DNA from: Novosphingobium sp. CF614
GTDB taxonomy: Bacteria > Pseudomonadota > Alphaproteobacteria > Sphingomonadales > Sphingomonadaceae
Assembly (NCBI RefSeq): GCF_900113255.1
Contig: NZ_FOOR01000018.1
Span: 1-64,000 of the forward strand
Reading direction: 5' to 3'
DNA length: 64,000 nucleotides
The position numbers and the translations under genes are program-made. The notes beneath the pieces are model-generated. The model worked only from the letters and a program-made list of their open reading frames with translations. It did no database searches and was not told the DNA's origin. Positions within the stretch are counted from its first letter, which is position 1, and every line of letters begins with the position of its first letter. Positions 55,293 through 62,553 of the stretch are shown here, piece by piece.

Positions 55293-55317
55293 AACAATTC
55301 ACCTGCTTCAAGGTTCC
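55293..55317 (-). promoter_or_regulatory. EcfG-type promoter candidate for nepR-ecfG (imperfect -10)
   Basis: On the minus strand GGAAC, a 16-base spacer and TGTT lie about 110 bases upstream of nepR. TGTT differs in one base from the CGTT consensus. On the plus strand the same place reads GGAAC-N16-GGTT toward the kinase gene, as the whole is an inverted repeat GGAAC-N17-GTTCC (55291-55317). Confidence 0.5.
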
Positions 55318-55399
55318 CCTGCAAGCAAAGTGTTGCCATAGGTTTGTCGCCGGCGCGGGGGGCCGCGATCGTCGGCTTCGGGAAAGTGGAAAGTGCGGG

Positions 55400-57079
55400 G
55401 TGATTGACCAGGCATTGCTCGACAGGGTGCACAAGCAGGCGTGGTTCTACAGGTATCCGCGCGGCTGGCCCTTCCTGTTGTTCCTCCTGGCCAGCATCAC
55501 CACGGCCGTCTCGGTCATGGCGATCGAGCGGGCGGATCGGCAGACGCGCCAGGTCGAGCTCGATCGCAACCTGACCGAAATCGCCTCGGCGTTGCAGCGG
55601 CGGGTGACGGAAAACATCGCCCTGCTGCGCGCGGGCAGCGCGCTGTTCGCCACGCAGGAGACGGTTTCTCCCGAACAGTTCGCGGAATTCGCCGATGACT
55701 TGCAGGGCGACGGCACGCTGTACGGTTCGCTCGGGATCGGCTGGGCTCCGCTGGTTCCGGTGGACCAGATCCCGACGCTGGAAGCCGCGCTGCAGAAGGA
55801 CCGGCAGGAAGATTTCATCGTCTGGCCGCGGCCTTCGGGCGATCAGGGGTACGCCGCGCCCATCGTCTATCTCGAGCCGCGCTCGCAAGACAACCGCCGG
55901 GTGGTGGCCTACGATATGTTTTCGGAGAGAGTGCGCCGCTCGGCGATGGAGAATGCGATGCGGCTGGGCGGGCCGGTCGCCTCGGGCAAGGTCCGGCTCA
56001 TCCAGGACCGGAACGCTCCCGAGGTCGCGGGTTTCCTGATCTACATGCCGGTGATGGTGGCGCGGGGCGGGCAGCGGCAGGTCAAGGGCTTCGTCTACAG
56101 TCCTTTTCGCGCCGCGAGTTTCCTCGATTCGGCGAGCGAGCTCTATCGTAACAGCCGTATCGAGGTGGCGATCTACGATGACCACGTCGCGCCCGATACG
56201 CTGCTGGCCGAACGCCAGGCCGAAGAACTGACGGGTCCGACGATGGAACGGCGGATCGATGTCGGCAACCATTCCTGGGTGGTTCAGATCAGCGACACGA
56301 AGGGCGGCGTGCTTTCGCCTCTTTCGCGCATCACGCTGTTTTTCGGGATGCTGGCTTCCTTGATGGTCATGGCGATCGGCCGGCTGATAACGCGGCGCGC
56401 GGCGGAGGATCGCAGGGTGCTCGAATGGCTCACCAGCCAGGCTTCGATCCGCGATTCGCTGACCCGCGAACTCAACCACCGCGTCAAGAACACGCTTGCC
56501 AACGTCCTGTCGATCGCGGCGCTGACCCGCCGGCGCTCCAAGGACATCGACGATTTCACCGAAAGTCTGACGGCGCGCCTGCGCGCCCTGTCGGCGACTC
56601 ACGACCTGCTCTCGCAGTCCGACTGGGGCAACGCGGCGCTGGGGGACATCGTCCGGTCCGAGCTGGCGCCCTACCTGGACGGCAACGAGGGTCATGTCGA
56701 AATGTCCGGACCAGACATCAAGCTGGCGCCGAACGACGCCATGTCGCTGGGCCTCGCCATCCACGAACTGGCAACCAACGCCGCGAAATACGGCGCGCTC
56801 ACCACCGTGGAGGGCCGCATTCACATCTTCTGGTCGCTGGTCTCGCCCGATTGCGCGGAAATCCATTGGCGCGAGGAAGGGGGGCCGACGGTGAGCGAGC
56901 CCGCCAAGCGCGGCTTTGGGCGCGACCTGATCGAAAAGATCGTGGCGCACGAATTGAAGTCCAATGTCGATCTCAAGTTCAATCCGGGGGGCGTCGAATG
57001 CCGCCTCAAGGTTCCCGTCCGCACGAGCCGTGAATTCGCGCTGCGCGGCGGAAAACTGCGGAAAATGCTTGCGGGTTGA
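55400..57079 (+). CDS. CHASE-domain HWE-family sensor histidine kinase
   Basis: The GTG at 55400 is the most likely start and gives 559 residues. Membrane helices lie at about 23-43 (GWPFLLFLLASITTAVSVMA) and 300-320 (ITLFFGMLASLMVMAIGRLI), with a CHASE sensor domain between them in the periplasm. The cytoplasmic part is an HWE/HisKA2 kinase: His360 in TRELNHRVKNTLANVLSIAA, IHELATNAAKYGALTTVEG, the WxE-like IHWREEGGP, and RGFGRDLIEKIV. Such kinases phosphorylate PhyR (Pak and PhyK type). It is divergent from nepR-ecfG, which supports this partner. CHASE ligands are often small organic molecules. Confidence 0.9.
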   Translation: MIDQALLDRVHKQAWFYRYPRGWPFLLFLLASITTAVSVMAIERADRQTRQVELDRNLTEIASALQRRVTENIALLRAGSALFATQETVSPEQFAEFADDLQGDGTLYGSLGIGWAPLVPVDQIPTLEAALQKDRQEDFIVWPRPSGDQGYAAPIVYLEPRSQDNRRVVAYDMFSERVRRSAMENAMRLGGPVASGKVRLIQDRNAPEVAGFLIYMPVMVARGGQRQVKGFVYSPFRAASFLDSASELYRNSRIEVAIYDDHVAPDTLLAERQAEELTGPTMERRIDVGNHSWVVQISDTKGGVLSPLSRITLFFGMLASLMVMAIGRLITRRAAEDRRVLEWLTSQASIRDSLTRELNHRVKNTLANVLSIAALTRRRSKDIDDFTESLTARLRALSATHDLLSQSDWGNAALGDIVRSELAPYLDGNEGHVEMSGPDIKLAPNDAMSLGLAIHELATNAAKYGALTTVEGRIHIFWSLVSPDCAEIHWREEGGPTVSEPAKRGFGRDLIEKIVAHELKSNVDLKFNPGGVECRLKVPVRTSREFALRGGKLRKMLAG

Positions 57080-57271
57080 AGGCCATGCGGACCAAGGCGC
57101 GCGGCCTTCATGGCGCGGCGCGGGGTGGCTTTCGGATCGAAGGGAAGCGCCGATCGCAAGCAGGCCTAGGAAAAATACGTATGCCGGCCTTCCCGTCAAC
57201 GCAATGATGCGGTGCAAAAAGGGTTTCGTGGGGCAATTTCAATGTACGAGATCAAGGAGTAAAAACAGCCC

Positions 57272-57682
57272 ATGGCAGTTGCCCACCGCTTCTCCGAGTG
57301 GCTTACGGAGGTCGACAATATTGCCCTGTCGTCGACTGTCGCCGCCCCGGACGCCCAAGCCGGCTACGTGCGTGCGATGGGCGTGCTCATGCGGCTGCGC
57401 CCCCAGGGCCTGGGGGGTGCCGCGATGTGCCCCTCGCGCGAGGTCGAGGTCATGCGCAGCGTGGCGGCGGGCGCTTTCGAATCGGCGGCGCTGCGCCTGC
57501 TCCCCGGCGATGCCCGGATCATGACTTCGACGCCGGGACCGGGACGCCATCTGGCGACCGTGCGGCTGCGCGGCCAGCACCGCGAATCGACCTCGTCCGG
57601 CAGCACCTTCGCGCTGGCGCTCATCGGTGCCCTGGCACTCTCGATGGTGGATCACTACCACGAGTTGTCCGACGCCCTGTAA
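57272..57682 (+). CDS. Hypothetical 136-residue protein
   Basis: AAGGAG lies ten bases before the ATG. The product shows no family that I know. It has an acidic, Ala-rich start (RFSEWLTEVDNIALSSTVAA), a middle of short strands (RIMTSTPGPGRHLATVRLRG) and a single hydrophobic helix near the end (GSTFALALIGALALSMVDHY). It stands between the kinase and phyR. Two shadow frames overlap it; this frame is preferred because of the ribosome site. Confidence 0.6.
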   Translation: MAVAHRFSEWLTEVDNIALSSTVAAPDAQAGYVRAMGVLMRLRPQGLGGAAMCPSREVEVMRSVAAGAFESAALRLLPGDARIMTSTPGPGRHLATVRLRGQHRESTSSGSTFALALIGALALSMVDHYHELSDAL

Positions 57683-57770
57683 AACGGTGAGCCTGTAAAA
57701 CCGAGCCGGGACGACGGGTCAACGAAATCGGGCTTCAGAGCAAAGAACCCCTAAATCCGAATCGAGACCC

Positions 57771-57799
57771 GCTCACCCTTCGACAAGTCCGGGGTGAGC
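57771..57799. repeat. CTTCGACAAG-type repeat forming a hairpin
   Basis: GCTCACCC (57771-57778) pairs with GGGTGAGC (57792-57799), and the loop holds TTCGACAAGTCCG. It is a member of the same dispersed family as 32249-32263 and lies after the 57272 gene and the end of phyR, between converging genes, so it may act as terminator. Confidence 0.6.
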
Positions 57800-57899
57800 G
57801 GTCGGAGGTGTCGGCCCGAGCCCCGCGCCACCGCTCTTGGGCAAACCCGGGACGGGCTGGATGGCGCGGTATTTCCGGTTCGAAAGCCGTCGGCCGGGA

Positions 57900-58703
57900 T
57901 CAATCCAGCGGCCTGCTCGATCTGAAAAACAGCGCCTGACTGATCGCCGCGCGCACCGTGGCTTCCTGAAACGGCTTGGTGACGAGATAGGTCGGCTCCG
58001 GGCGTTCGCCGGTAAGCAGGCGCTCGGGATAGGCGGTGATGAAGATCACCGGCACGTCGCCGAACTTGAGCAGGTCTTCCACCGCGTCGATGCCCGAACT
58101 GCCGTCCGCCAGCTGGATGTCGGCAAGCACGAGGCCGGCGGGCGAGCGGGCGAAGATTTCCAGCGCCTGGTCGTGCGTCGCCGCGGTGCCGACCACGGAA
58201 TGGCCAAGGTCGGTGACGAGGCTTTCGAGCTGCATGGAGATCAGCGGTTCATCCTCGATGATGAGCACGCTGGTCGCGCTTTCGCCGTCGATCTCCTGGA
58301 TCGCCTGGTTGACGAGGGCATCGATGTCCTCGACCGAAAGGTCCAGGATCTGCGCGGTCTCGTCGCGCGTGAACTCTTCGACGGTGGTGAGCAGCAGCGC
58401 CTGGCGGTGAATGGGCGCGATCGTTGCCAGACGCGTCTGCGCCGCCTGTTCATGCGGCATGGCATCGGGAAGGCCGCTCCGCTCCTCCGCCGCTTCGACA
58501 TGGCTGGTCGCCCAGATGCGGGTGAAGGCGCTGTAGAGCGCGGCCCGGCTGCTGGCGATGCCGTCGCGCAAGCCGCGGTCGGCAAGCGCGGCTTCCAGGG
58601 TCGCCCGCACGTAAGTGTCTCCGGATGTCTGTGATCCGGTCAACGCGCGGGCATAACGGCGCAGGTAAGGCAATTGGACGGCGATCTGATCAGAGACGGA
58701 CAT
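57900..58703 (-). CDS. phyR: General stress response regulator PhyR
   Basis: PhyR joins an EcfG-like sigma mimic with a receiver. On phosphorylation the sigma-like part binds NepR and frees EcfG. In the 267 residues, the sigma-like part runs over about 1-138 (LPYLRRYARALTGSQTSGDT, RQALLLTTVEEFTRDETAQI) and the receiver over 145-260 (SVLIIEDEPLISMQLESLV, Asp195 in LVLADIQLADG, VIFITAYPERLL, LVTKPFQE). It lacks the DNA-binding residues of a true region 4. It is divergent from the small-RNA and second sigma gene. Confidence 0.95.
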   Translation of the reverse strand: MSVSDQIAVQLPYLRRYARALTGSQTSGDTYVRATLEAALADRGLRDGIASSRAALYSAFTRIWATSHVEAAEERSGLPDAMPHEQAAQTRLATIAPIHRQALLLTTVEEFTRDETAQILDLSVEDIDALVNQAIQEIDGESATSVLIIEDEPLISMQLESLVTDLGHSVVGTAATHDQALEIFARSPAGLVLADIQLADGSSGIDAVEDLLKFGDVPVIFITAYPERLLTGERPEPTYLVTKPFQEATVRAAISQALFFRSSRPLD

Positions 58704-58869
58704 TGAAATTCCTCAAGGGCTTGGCAACAGTGTTCCGTTTGCACCCGCATGACGTCGTGCGCCTCGATGGGTGCCGTTCAGGGGTTTACGGCCTCACCGG
58801 TGGCCATGGTCTGACTCCTGGGTGCCTGCAGGGCAACCGGAAAAATTTTTTCGAATTTCACCGCATCCG

Positions 58870-58894
58870 GGAACCAAACCCGATCGGCCGCGTT
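58870..58894 (+). promoter_or_regulatory. EcfG-type promoter in front of a candidate small RNA
   Basis: GGAAC (58870-58874), a 16-base spacer and CGTT (58891-58894) match the EcfG consensus exactly. No gene starts within 290 bases, but a structured RNA-like sequence begins right after it. Confidence 0.72.
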
Positions 58895-58900
58895 TGCCCC

Positions 58901-59030
58901 GTATCACCACTGGCTCCCCCACCCCCCGCAAACCAGTGGTGACCCGATCCCGGAGGCCCTCGTTCACGGTAGACGTGGACGGGGGCCTCAAAGTTTCCGG
59001 GGCACACTTGTTCCCGGGCGGGCTCAAATG
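58901..59030 (+). ncRNA. Candidate GsrN-like small RNA of the general stress response
   Basis: The predicted start lies 7-10 bases after the EcfG promoter. It opens at once into a hairpin: ACCACTGG-type stem (58905-58913 with 58933-58941, perfect 9 base pairs) closing a 19-base loop rich in C (CTCCCCCACCCCCC). A second stem pairs GAGGCCC (58953-58959) with GGGCCTC (58983-58989), and a third weak GC stem near 59000-59022 could be the end. Caulobacter GsrN is also EcfG-controlled, lies beside GSR genes and uses a C-rich 5' loop to pair with mRNA ribosome sites. The match here is by form and place, not by alignment. The 3' end is a guess. Confidence 0.6.
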
Positions 59031-59131
59031 AATTTTCCAAGAACCCGGCGAGCTTATCCTCGAAATGGAAGCTTTACAAGCAATTACAGTGCCTTGGTGC
59101 GGAATTGAGGCGACGGGGGCAATGTCCGCCG

Positions 59132-59157
59132 GGAACTTTCTTCCGTCGGGGCGCGTT
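59132..59157 (+). promoter_or_regulatory. EcfG-type promoter of the second EcfG gene
   Basis: GGAAC (59132-59136), a 17-base spacer and CGTT (59154-59157) match the consensus and end 34 bases before the sigma gene start at 59192. Confidence 0.75.
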
Positions 59158-59191
59158 AACTGCGCAATTGGTCATCATGGAGGGTATCCGC

Positions 59192-59842
59192 ATGTCGACA
59201 ACATCCGAGGCAAGGGCCGGCATCGCAGCGAAGCCTGCAACGGCACTCAGCGACCGTGATTTCAAGCAGGCCCTCGCCGATGTCGCCCCGCATCTTCGCG
59301 CCTTCGCGCGGGGCCTGTGCGGATGCCGCGACCGTGCGGACGACTTGGCGCAGGAAGCCATGCTGCGCGCCTGGGCGGCGCGTGAGCGCTACATGGCGGG
59401 CACCAATTTCAAGGCCTGGACTTTCACCATCCTGCGCAACCACTTCTACAGCGAAGCGCGCCGCGCGCGCTTCCACGGCGAATATGACGAACTGGCCGCC
59501 GAACGCATCCTCTGCGCGGAGGCAAGCCAGGAAAGCGCGATCGAACTGGCCGACGTGCTGCGCGCCCTCACCTCCATTCCCGAGACCTATCGCGAGGCGC
59601 TGGTGCTGGTCGCCGCCGGCAACTTTTCCTACGAGGAGATCGCCGATATCTGCGGCATCGCGCTCGGTACGGTCAAGAGCCGCATCTGCCGCGCCCGCGC
59701 GATGCTCTTGAAAGTCATCGATTCGGGCCAGCTTCCCGATTTTCGCCACAACTTCGTGCTCACCGGCGATGCCGTCGATTCCTTCTTCGCCGAACTCTCG
59801 AAGATCGCCAACATCGATCATCGCACGGCAATTGCCGCGTAA
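59192..59842 (+). CDS. Second EcfG-type sigma factor
   Basis: The ATG at 59192 follows GGAGGG; the frame is open upstream to 59105 but that would cover the promoter. The 216-residue protein has EcfG-like region 2 (VAPHLRAFARGLCGCRDRAD, MLRAWAARERYMAGTNFKAW, TFTILRNHFYSEARRARF) and region 4 (IPETYREALVLVAAGNFSYE, EIADICGIALGTVKSRICRA), plus a C-terminal tail of about 30 residues (VLTGDAVDSFFAELSKIANI) not present in the copy at 54427. No nepR is next to it. It is probably activated by EcfG, as its promoter suggests, and extends the response. Confidence 0.9.
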   Translation: MSTTSEARAGIAAKPATALSDRDFKQALADVAPHLRAFARGLCGCRDRADDLAQEAMLRAWAARERYMAGTNFKAWTFTILRNHFYSEARRARFHGEYDELAAERILCAEASQESAIELADVLRALTSIPETYREALVLVAAGNFSYEEIADICGIALGTVKSRICRARAMLLKVIDSGQLPDFRHNFVLTGDAVDSFFAELSKIANIDHRTAIAA

Positions 59843-59867
59843 CACGGCAGGATAAGGGAGTTTGACC

Positions 59868-60287
59868 TTGGGTACGGTGATGGTGGCGAACTGCGGCAAG
59901 ATCCTCATCGTCGAGGACGAGTTCCTGGTCGCCCTGCAACTGGAAGATATCCTGGAGGACGGCGGCCACGCGGTTGTCGGCACGGTGCCCGACGCGGCCT
60001 CGTTCGCCCTGGTGGGCGAAGCCCCGGACGTGGCGTTGGTCGACCTCAACTTGCGCGACGGGCTGACCGGCCCGGCTATCGCGCGCGATGTCGCGGTCAA
60101 GTTCGGCTCGCGCGTGATCTACGTCACCGCCAATCCCGGGCAGATCGACACGCCCGCGCCGACGGCGGTGGGGATCGTCCAGAAGCCTTTCACGCCCAAG
60201 TCGATCCTGGCGGCGATCTCCTATGCCCTGGCGGGCTGTCCCGATACCGGGCGCCCGGCGGAACTTCAGCCCCTGCGGCAGGCGTGA
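59868..60287 (+). CDS. Single-domain response regulator
   Basis: The product is a lone receiver: GKILIVEDEFLVALQLEDIL, phospho-acceptor Asp59 in VALVDLNLRDG, the Thr in VIYVTANPG, and the Lys in IVQKPFTPKSILAA. GGGAG ends seven bases before a TTG at 59868, which I prefer to the open-frame start at 59862 and to the later ATG at 59880 that lacks a ribosome site. It is 25 bases after the sigma gene. Single-domain regulators in GSR loci (SdrG type) work in the phospho-transfer network with PhyR kinases; that is the likely role here. Confidence 0.85.
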   Translation: MGTVMVANCGKILIVEDEFLVALQLEDILEDGGHAVVGTVPDAASFALVGEAPDVALVDLNLRDGLTGPAIARDVAVKFGSRVIYVTANPGQIDTPAPTAVGIVQKPFTPKSILAAISYALAGCPDTGRPAELQPLRQA

Positions 60288-60326
60288 GCGCCAGGCCTGG
60301 ATGATCGATCGAAAGGCCAGCGGCGC

Positions 60327-60629
60327 GTGACACAGGGGGAGTTCGCCCTGAACGCCCTGCAATATTACGGCGCCGCCGCGGGAACCGTGGCGGCGCTTGT
60401 CATTTCGCTCGACCTGGGACGGCGTTGGACCGGCTGGGGCTTCGTGATCTTCGTCACGAGTTCGCTGGCCCTGATCGGCTGGGGCTTCCTCGAGAAGAAT
60501 TCGGAAGGAATTGGCGCGCAGAATCTCGTGCTGTTCGTCATCAATTGCGTCGGCGTGTGGCGCTATCTGCTATCACGAAGGGCGCGCCGCGCGCCGCCAT
60601 CCTCCCAGGAACGAAAGGCCGGAAACTAG
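60327..60629 (+). CDS. Small membrane protein downstream of the response regulator
   Basis: A GTG start at 60327 gives 100 residues with two to three helices (YGAAAGTVAALVISLDL, WGFVIFVTSSLALIGWGFL, NLVLFVINCVGVWRYLL) and a basic C-terminal tail. I do not know the family. It lies 40 bases after the receiver gene and probably belongs to the same stress operon. It may be an envelope stress protein or help localise a partner. Confidence 0.7.
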   Translation: MTQGEFALNALQYYGAAAGTVAALVISLDLGRRWTGWGFVIFVTSSLALIGWGFLEKNSEGIGAQNLVLFVINCVGVWRYLLSRRARRAPPSSQERKAGN

Positions 60630-60763
60630 AGCAGGGAGCCCAGATTCCGGATCACGCTCCGCTCAGCGAGCGAGCGGGGCCAGGGAGCGGGGCCAGCGAG
60701 CGCGGCGATGGAGCGGATTTTCCGAAGCGCCGCCCCGTCCCACTTCTTTGGCGTCGGGCCCAA

Positions 60764-60811
60764 GGGGGGACCAGGGTGGGACCAACGGGGGGCCAAGGGG
60801 TCCAGAGGGGG
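60764..60811 (+). other. G-run array with G-quadruplex potential
   Basis: Within 48 bases the plus strand has six runs of three or more G (lengths 6, 3, 3, 6, 4, 5) with spacers of one to six bases. This meets the G3+N1-7 pattern. It ends three bases before the stop of the oxidase-like gene on the other strand, in the gap between converging genes, so it may stop transcription or folding RNA from the upstream operon. Confidence 0.55.
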
Positions 60812-60813
60812 TA

Positions 60814-61278
60814 TCAGACCGCGCCAAGCGCATGATGACCGGCCTTCGCCGGATCGATCGGCTTGCCCGTCAGCAGTTTCCACGCGTTCTTGAGGCCGAT
60901 CTCGACGGTCCAGACTTCGCCGTCGGCGATGTCGAAGCGCAGCATCACCACGGCGGGGTCGGTCCTGCCGCCCGGCAGCCATGCCTCGACCGCGTTGTCC
61001 CAGTGCCGGTCGCGAAGCGCCTGGGAGGTTTCCTCCACCAGGGTGCCCTCGATGCAGGCGAAGACTTCGTGGCCCCTAGTCATGACCTGGCCCATCGCCT
61101 TGCCGCCGCCGGCGATCCGGTTGGTGCGCCGGCAGAAGAACCAGATCGCGTGGCGTGCGTCGCGGTCGAGCCGGGCGGTCATCGGCTCGGCATGGTCGCT
61201 CGATCCGGTAAGCTTCATCATGATGAAGGGGCTGAGTTGAAAGGCCTTCCAGAAGGTCTCGCGGATATCGATGTCCAT
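60814..61278 (-). CDS. Pyridoxamine 5'-phosphate oxidase-like stress protein
   Basis: This 154-residue protein is of the general-stress-protein-26 group in the FMN-binding split barrel: IRETFWKAFQLSPFIMMKL, AIWFFCRRTNRIAGGGKAMG, HEVFACIEGTLVEE and WTVEIGLKNAWKLLTGKPID. Such proteins bind flavin or F420-like cofactors; the reaction is unknown. The ATG at 61278 is chosen over an upstream frame because the EcfG promoter ends 50 bases before it. Regulation by the stress sigma factor fits the family name. Confidence 0.85.
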   Translation of the reverse strand: MDIDIRETFWKAFQLSPFIMMKLTGSSDHAEPMTARLDRDARHAIWFFCRRTNRIAGGGKAMGQVMTRGHEVFACIEGTLVEETSQALRDRHWDNAVEAWLPGGRTDPAVVMLRFDIADGEVWTVEIGLKNAWKLLTGKPIDPAKAGHHALGAV

Positions 61279-61328
61279 GGGAATTCTCCTCGGGCTTTGG
61301 CTTGTGGGGCTTTGGCTTGTGCCGCTAC

Positions 61329-61354
61329 AACGCCCGGGAGACGGGCGGCGTTCC
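61329..61354 (-). promoter_or_regulatory. EcfG-type promoter of the oxidase-like gene
   Basis: On the minus strand GGAAC (61354-61350), a 17-base spacer and CGTT (61332-61329) match the consensus exactly, 51 bases from the ATG at 61278. Confidence 0.72.
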
Positions 61355-61374
61355 ATCCCCGCCCGTCCCGCGCC

Positions 61375-61857
61375 TTATTCGCGCTGATCGCCGGGCTCCG
61401 CCTTCTCGGCCAGGGCCAGTTCCTTCGGCTTGCGCGTCTCGAACACTTCGGCAAGCTTCCGCTCGGCCTTGGTCGACAGCGTCTTCGCGGCGGCGGGGAA
61501 CATTTCTTTCTCTTCCTCGTCGATATGGTGGAGGTAGCGGTGGCGCATCTGCTTGAACTTGCCGAGCCAGGCGCCGGCGGCCATGTCCAGTTCGACCAGC
61601 TCGCCCAGGAAATCGTCGATTTCCTTATGTTCCGTGACCGAGTGGCGCGCATCGTCGCGCAGTTCGGGGCAGGCGAGCATCGTCGCGTAGAGCGATTCCT
61701 CCTCGGCTGCGGCATGGGCCTGGAGCTCCTTGCGCAATTCCTCGAACAGCCCGCGGCGTTCGGGGGTGTCGCCGTGGGTCTCGCCCAGTTGCTCCAGCAT
61801 CGCGCGATGCTTGTCGTGATCGGTCTTGAGATCCTGGAAAATGCGTGCGTCTGCCAT
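61375..61857 (-). CDS. Hemerythrin-domain (HHE) protein
   Basis: The 160-residue protein is a four-helix hemerythrin-like bundle with the iron-binding pattern: DLKTDHDKHRAMLEQL, ELQAHAAAEEESLYATML, SVTEHKEIDDFLGELVEL and MRHRYLHHIDEEEKEMFPAA. A C-terminal charged tail follows. These proteins bind a di-iron site for oxygen or NO sensing, or for repair of iron-sulfur centres. The gene is 96 bases upstream of the stress-regulated oxidase-like gene on the same strand. I found no EcfG site of its own. Confidence 0.88.
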   Translation of the reverse strand: MADARIFQDLKTDHDKHRAMLEQLGETHGDTPERRGLFEELRKELQAHAAAEEESLYATMLACPELRDDARHSVTEHKEIDDFLGELVELDMAAGAWLGKFKQMRHRYLHHIDEEEKEMFPAAAKTLSTKAERKLAEVFETRKPKELALAEKAEPGDQRE

Positions 61858-62034
61858 GGTCGCGGCTCCCGTGCATGAGTGGGCCCGTGGATGAACGGGT
61901 CGCCGGAGTAATGGCCGGCCGCCGGCATGGTTGCATCGGGAGCGACGATTTCGCGGCGGCCCGCGCGCCCGGAAGGGCAGGTGGTTGGGAAGACGGCGAA
62001 GGGGGAAGACGAGCCGCGTTCCGGGAACCGGGTA

Positions 62035-62553
62035 TTACGCCTGCTTGTCCTTCAGCTGCTTGAGCGCCGCGAAAGGGCCCTGGTCTTCGGGCGTGCCGAT
62101 GCCGGCCGCCGCCCGTGCCGCGTCGGCGTCCGGCCCGGTCAGGAACGGGTCGATGGCGAGCGCCAGGCTTTGCGCCACCGCCTCGCCGAGATCGAAATGG
62201 GTGCCGGCGTACTCGATTTCGTCGCAGTCCCCGGCATCGATCTCCACTTCCTCGCCATCGGCATAAGCGGTGCTTTGGGGGACGAAGCGGAAGTACAGAT
62301 CCTCGACGATCGAAACCGGCAGGTCCTCGGCCGAGACCGCGCAGGACTGGATGAAGTCCGCCGTGAGCGTGCCGCGCGCCTCGACGATGCGATCCTTCCG
62401 GTGCAGTTCCAGGTCGGCGGCGAGGCGATCGATCCGCACCAGCCCGAAGCGCTTCGCCAGCGCCGCCCGCTCGGCCTCGCCGGCTTCCAGGTGGGGCGCC
62501 TTGCCCTCCACCTGGCGCACGTCGAACGGCCGCGAGAACTCCGGCGTGCTCAC
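62035..62553 (-). CDS. YceD/DUF177 family protein
   Basis: The GTG at 62553 overlaps the upstream stop (GTGA) and starts STPEFSRPFDV, the right start for the family; the longer frame to 63030 is a shadow. The 172-residue protein has the DUF177 parts ADLELHRKDRIVEARGTLTA and CAVSAEDLPVSIVEDLYFRF, then an acidic stretch (DGEEVEIDAGDCDEIEY) and LGEAVAQSLALAIDPF. YceD relates to 23S rRNA accumulation or membrane lipid linkage in other bacteria; its role here is not known. Two cysteines (CAV and GDCD) are kept as in the family. Confidence 0.87.
   Translation of the reverse strand: MSTPEFSRPFDVRQVEGKAPHLEAGEAERAALAKRFGLVRIDRLAADLELHRKDRIVEARGTLTADFIQSCAVSAEDLPVSIVEDLYFRFVPQSTAYADGEEVEIDAGDCDEIEYAGTHFDLGEAVAQSLALAIDPFLTGPDADAARAAAGIGTPEDQGPFAALKQLKDKQA

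Noticed and set aside
56020..56050. GGAAC-N16-GTTT resembling an EcfG promoter inside the kinase gene
   Set aside because: It is within coding sequence, the -10 part is off consensus, and no gene starts behind it.
58716..58736. GTTCC upstream of phyR as possible EcfG -35
   Set aside because: No AACG lies 16 or 17 bases on the proper side, so the motif is incomplete and phyR has no visible EcfG promoter.
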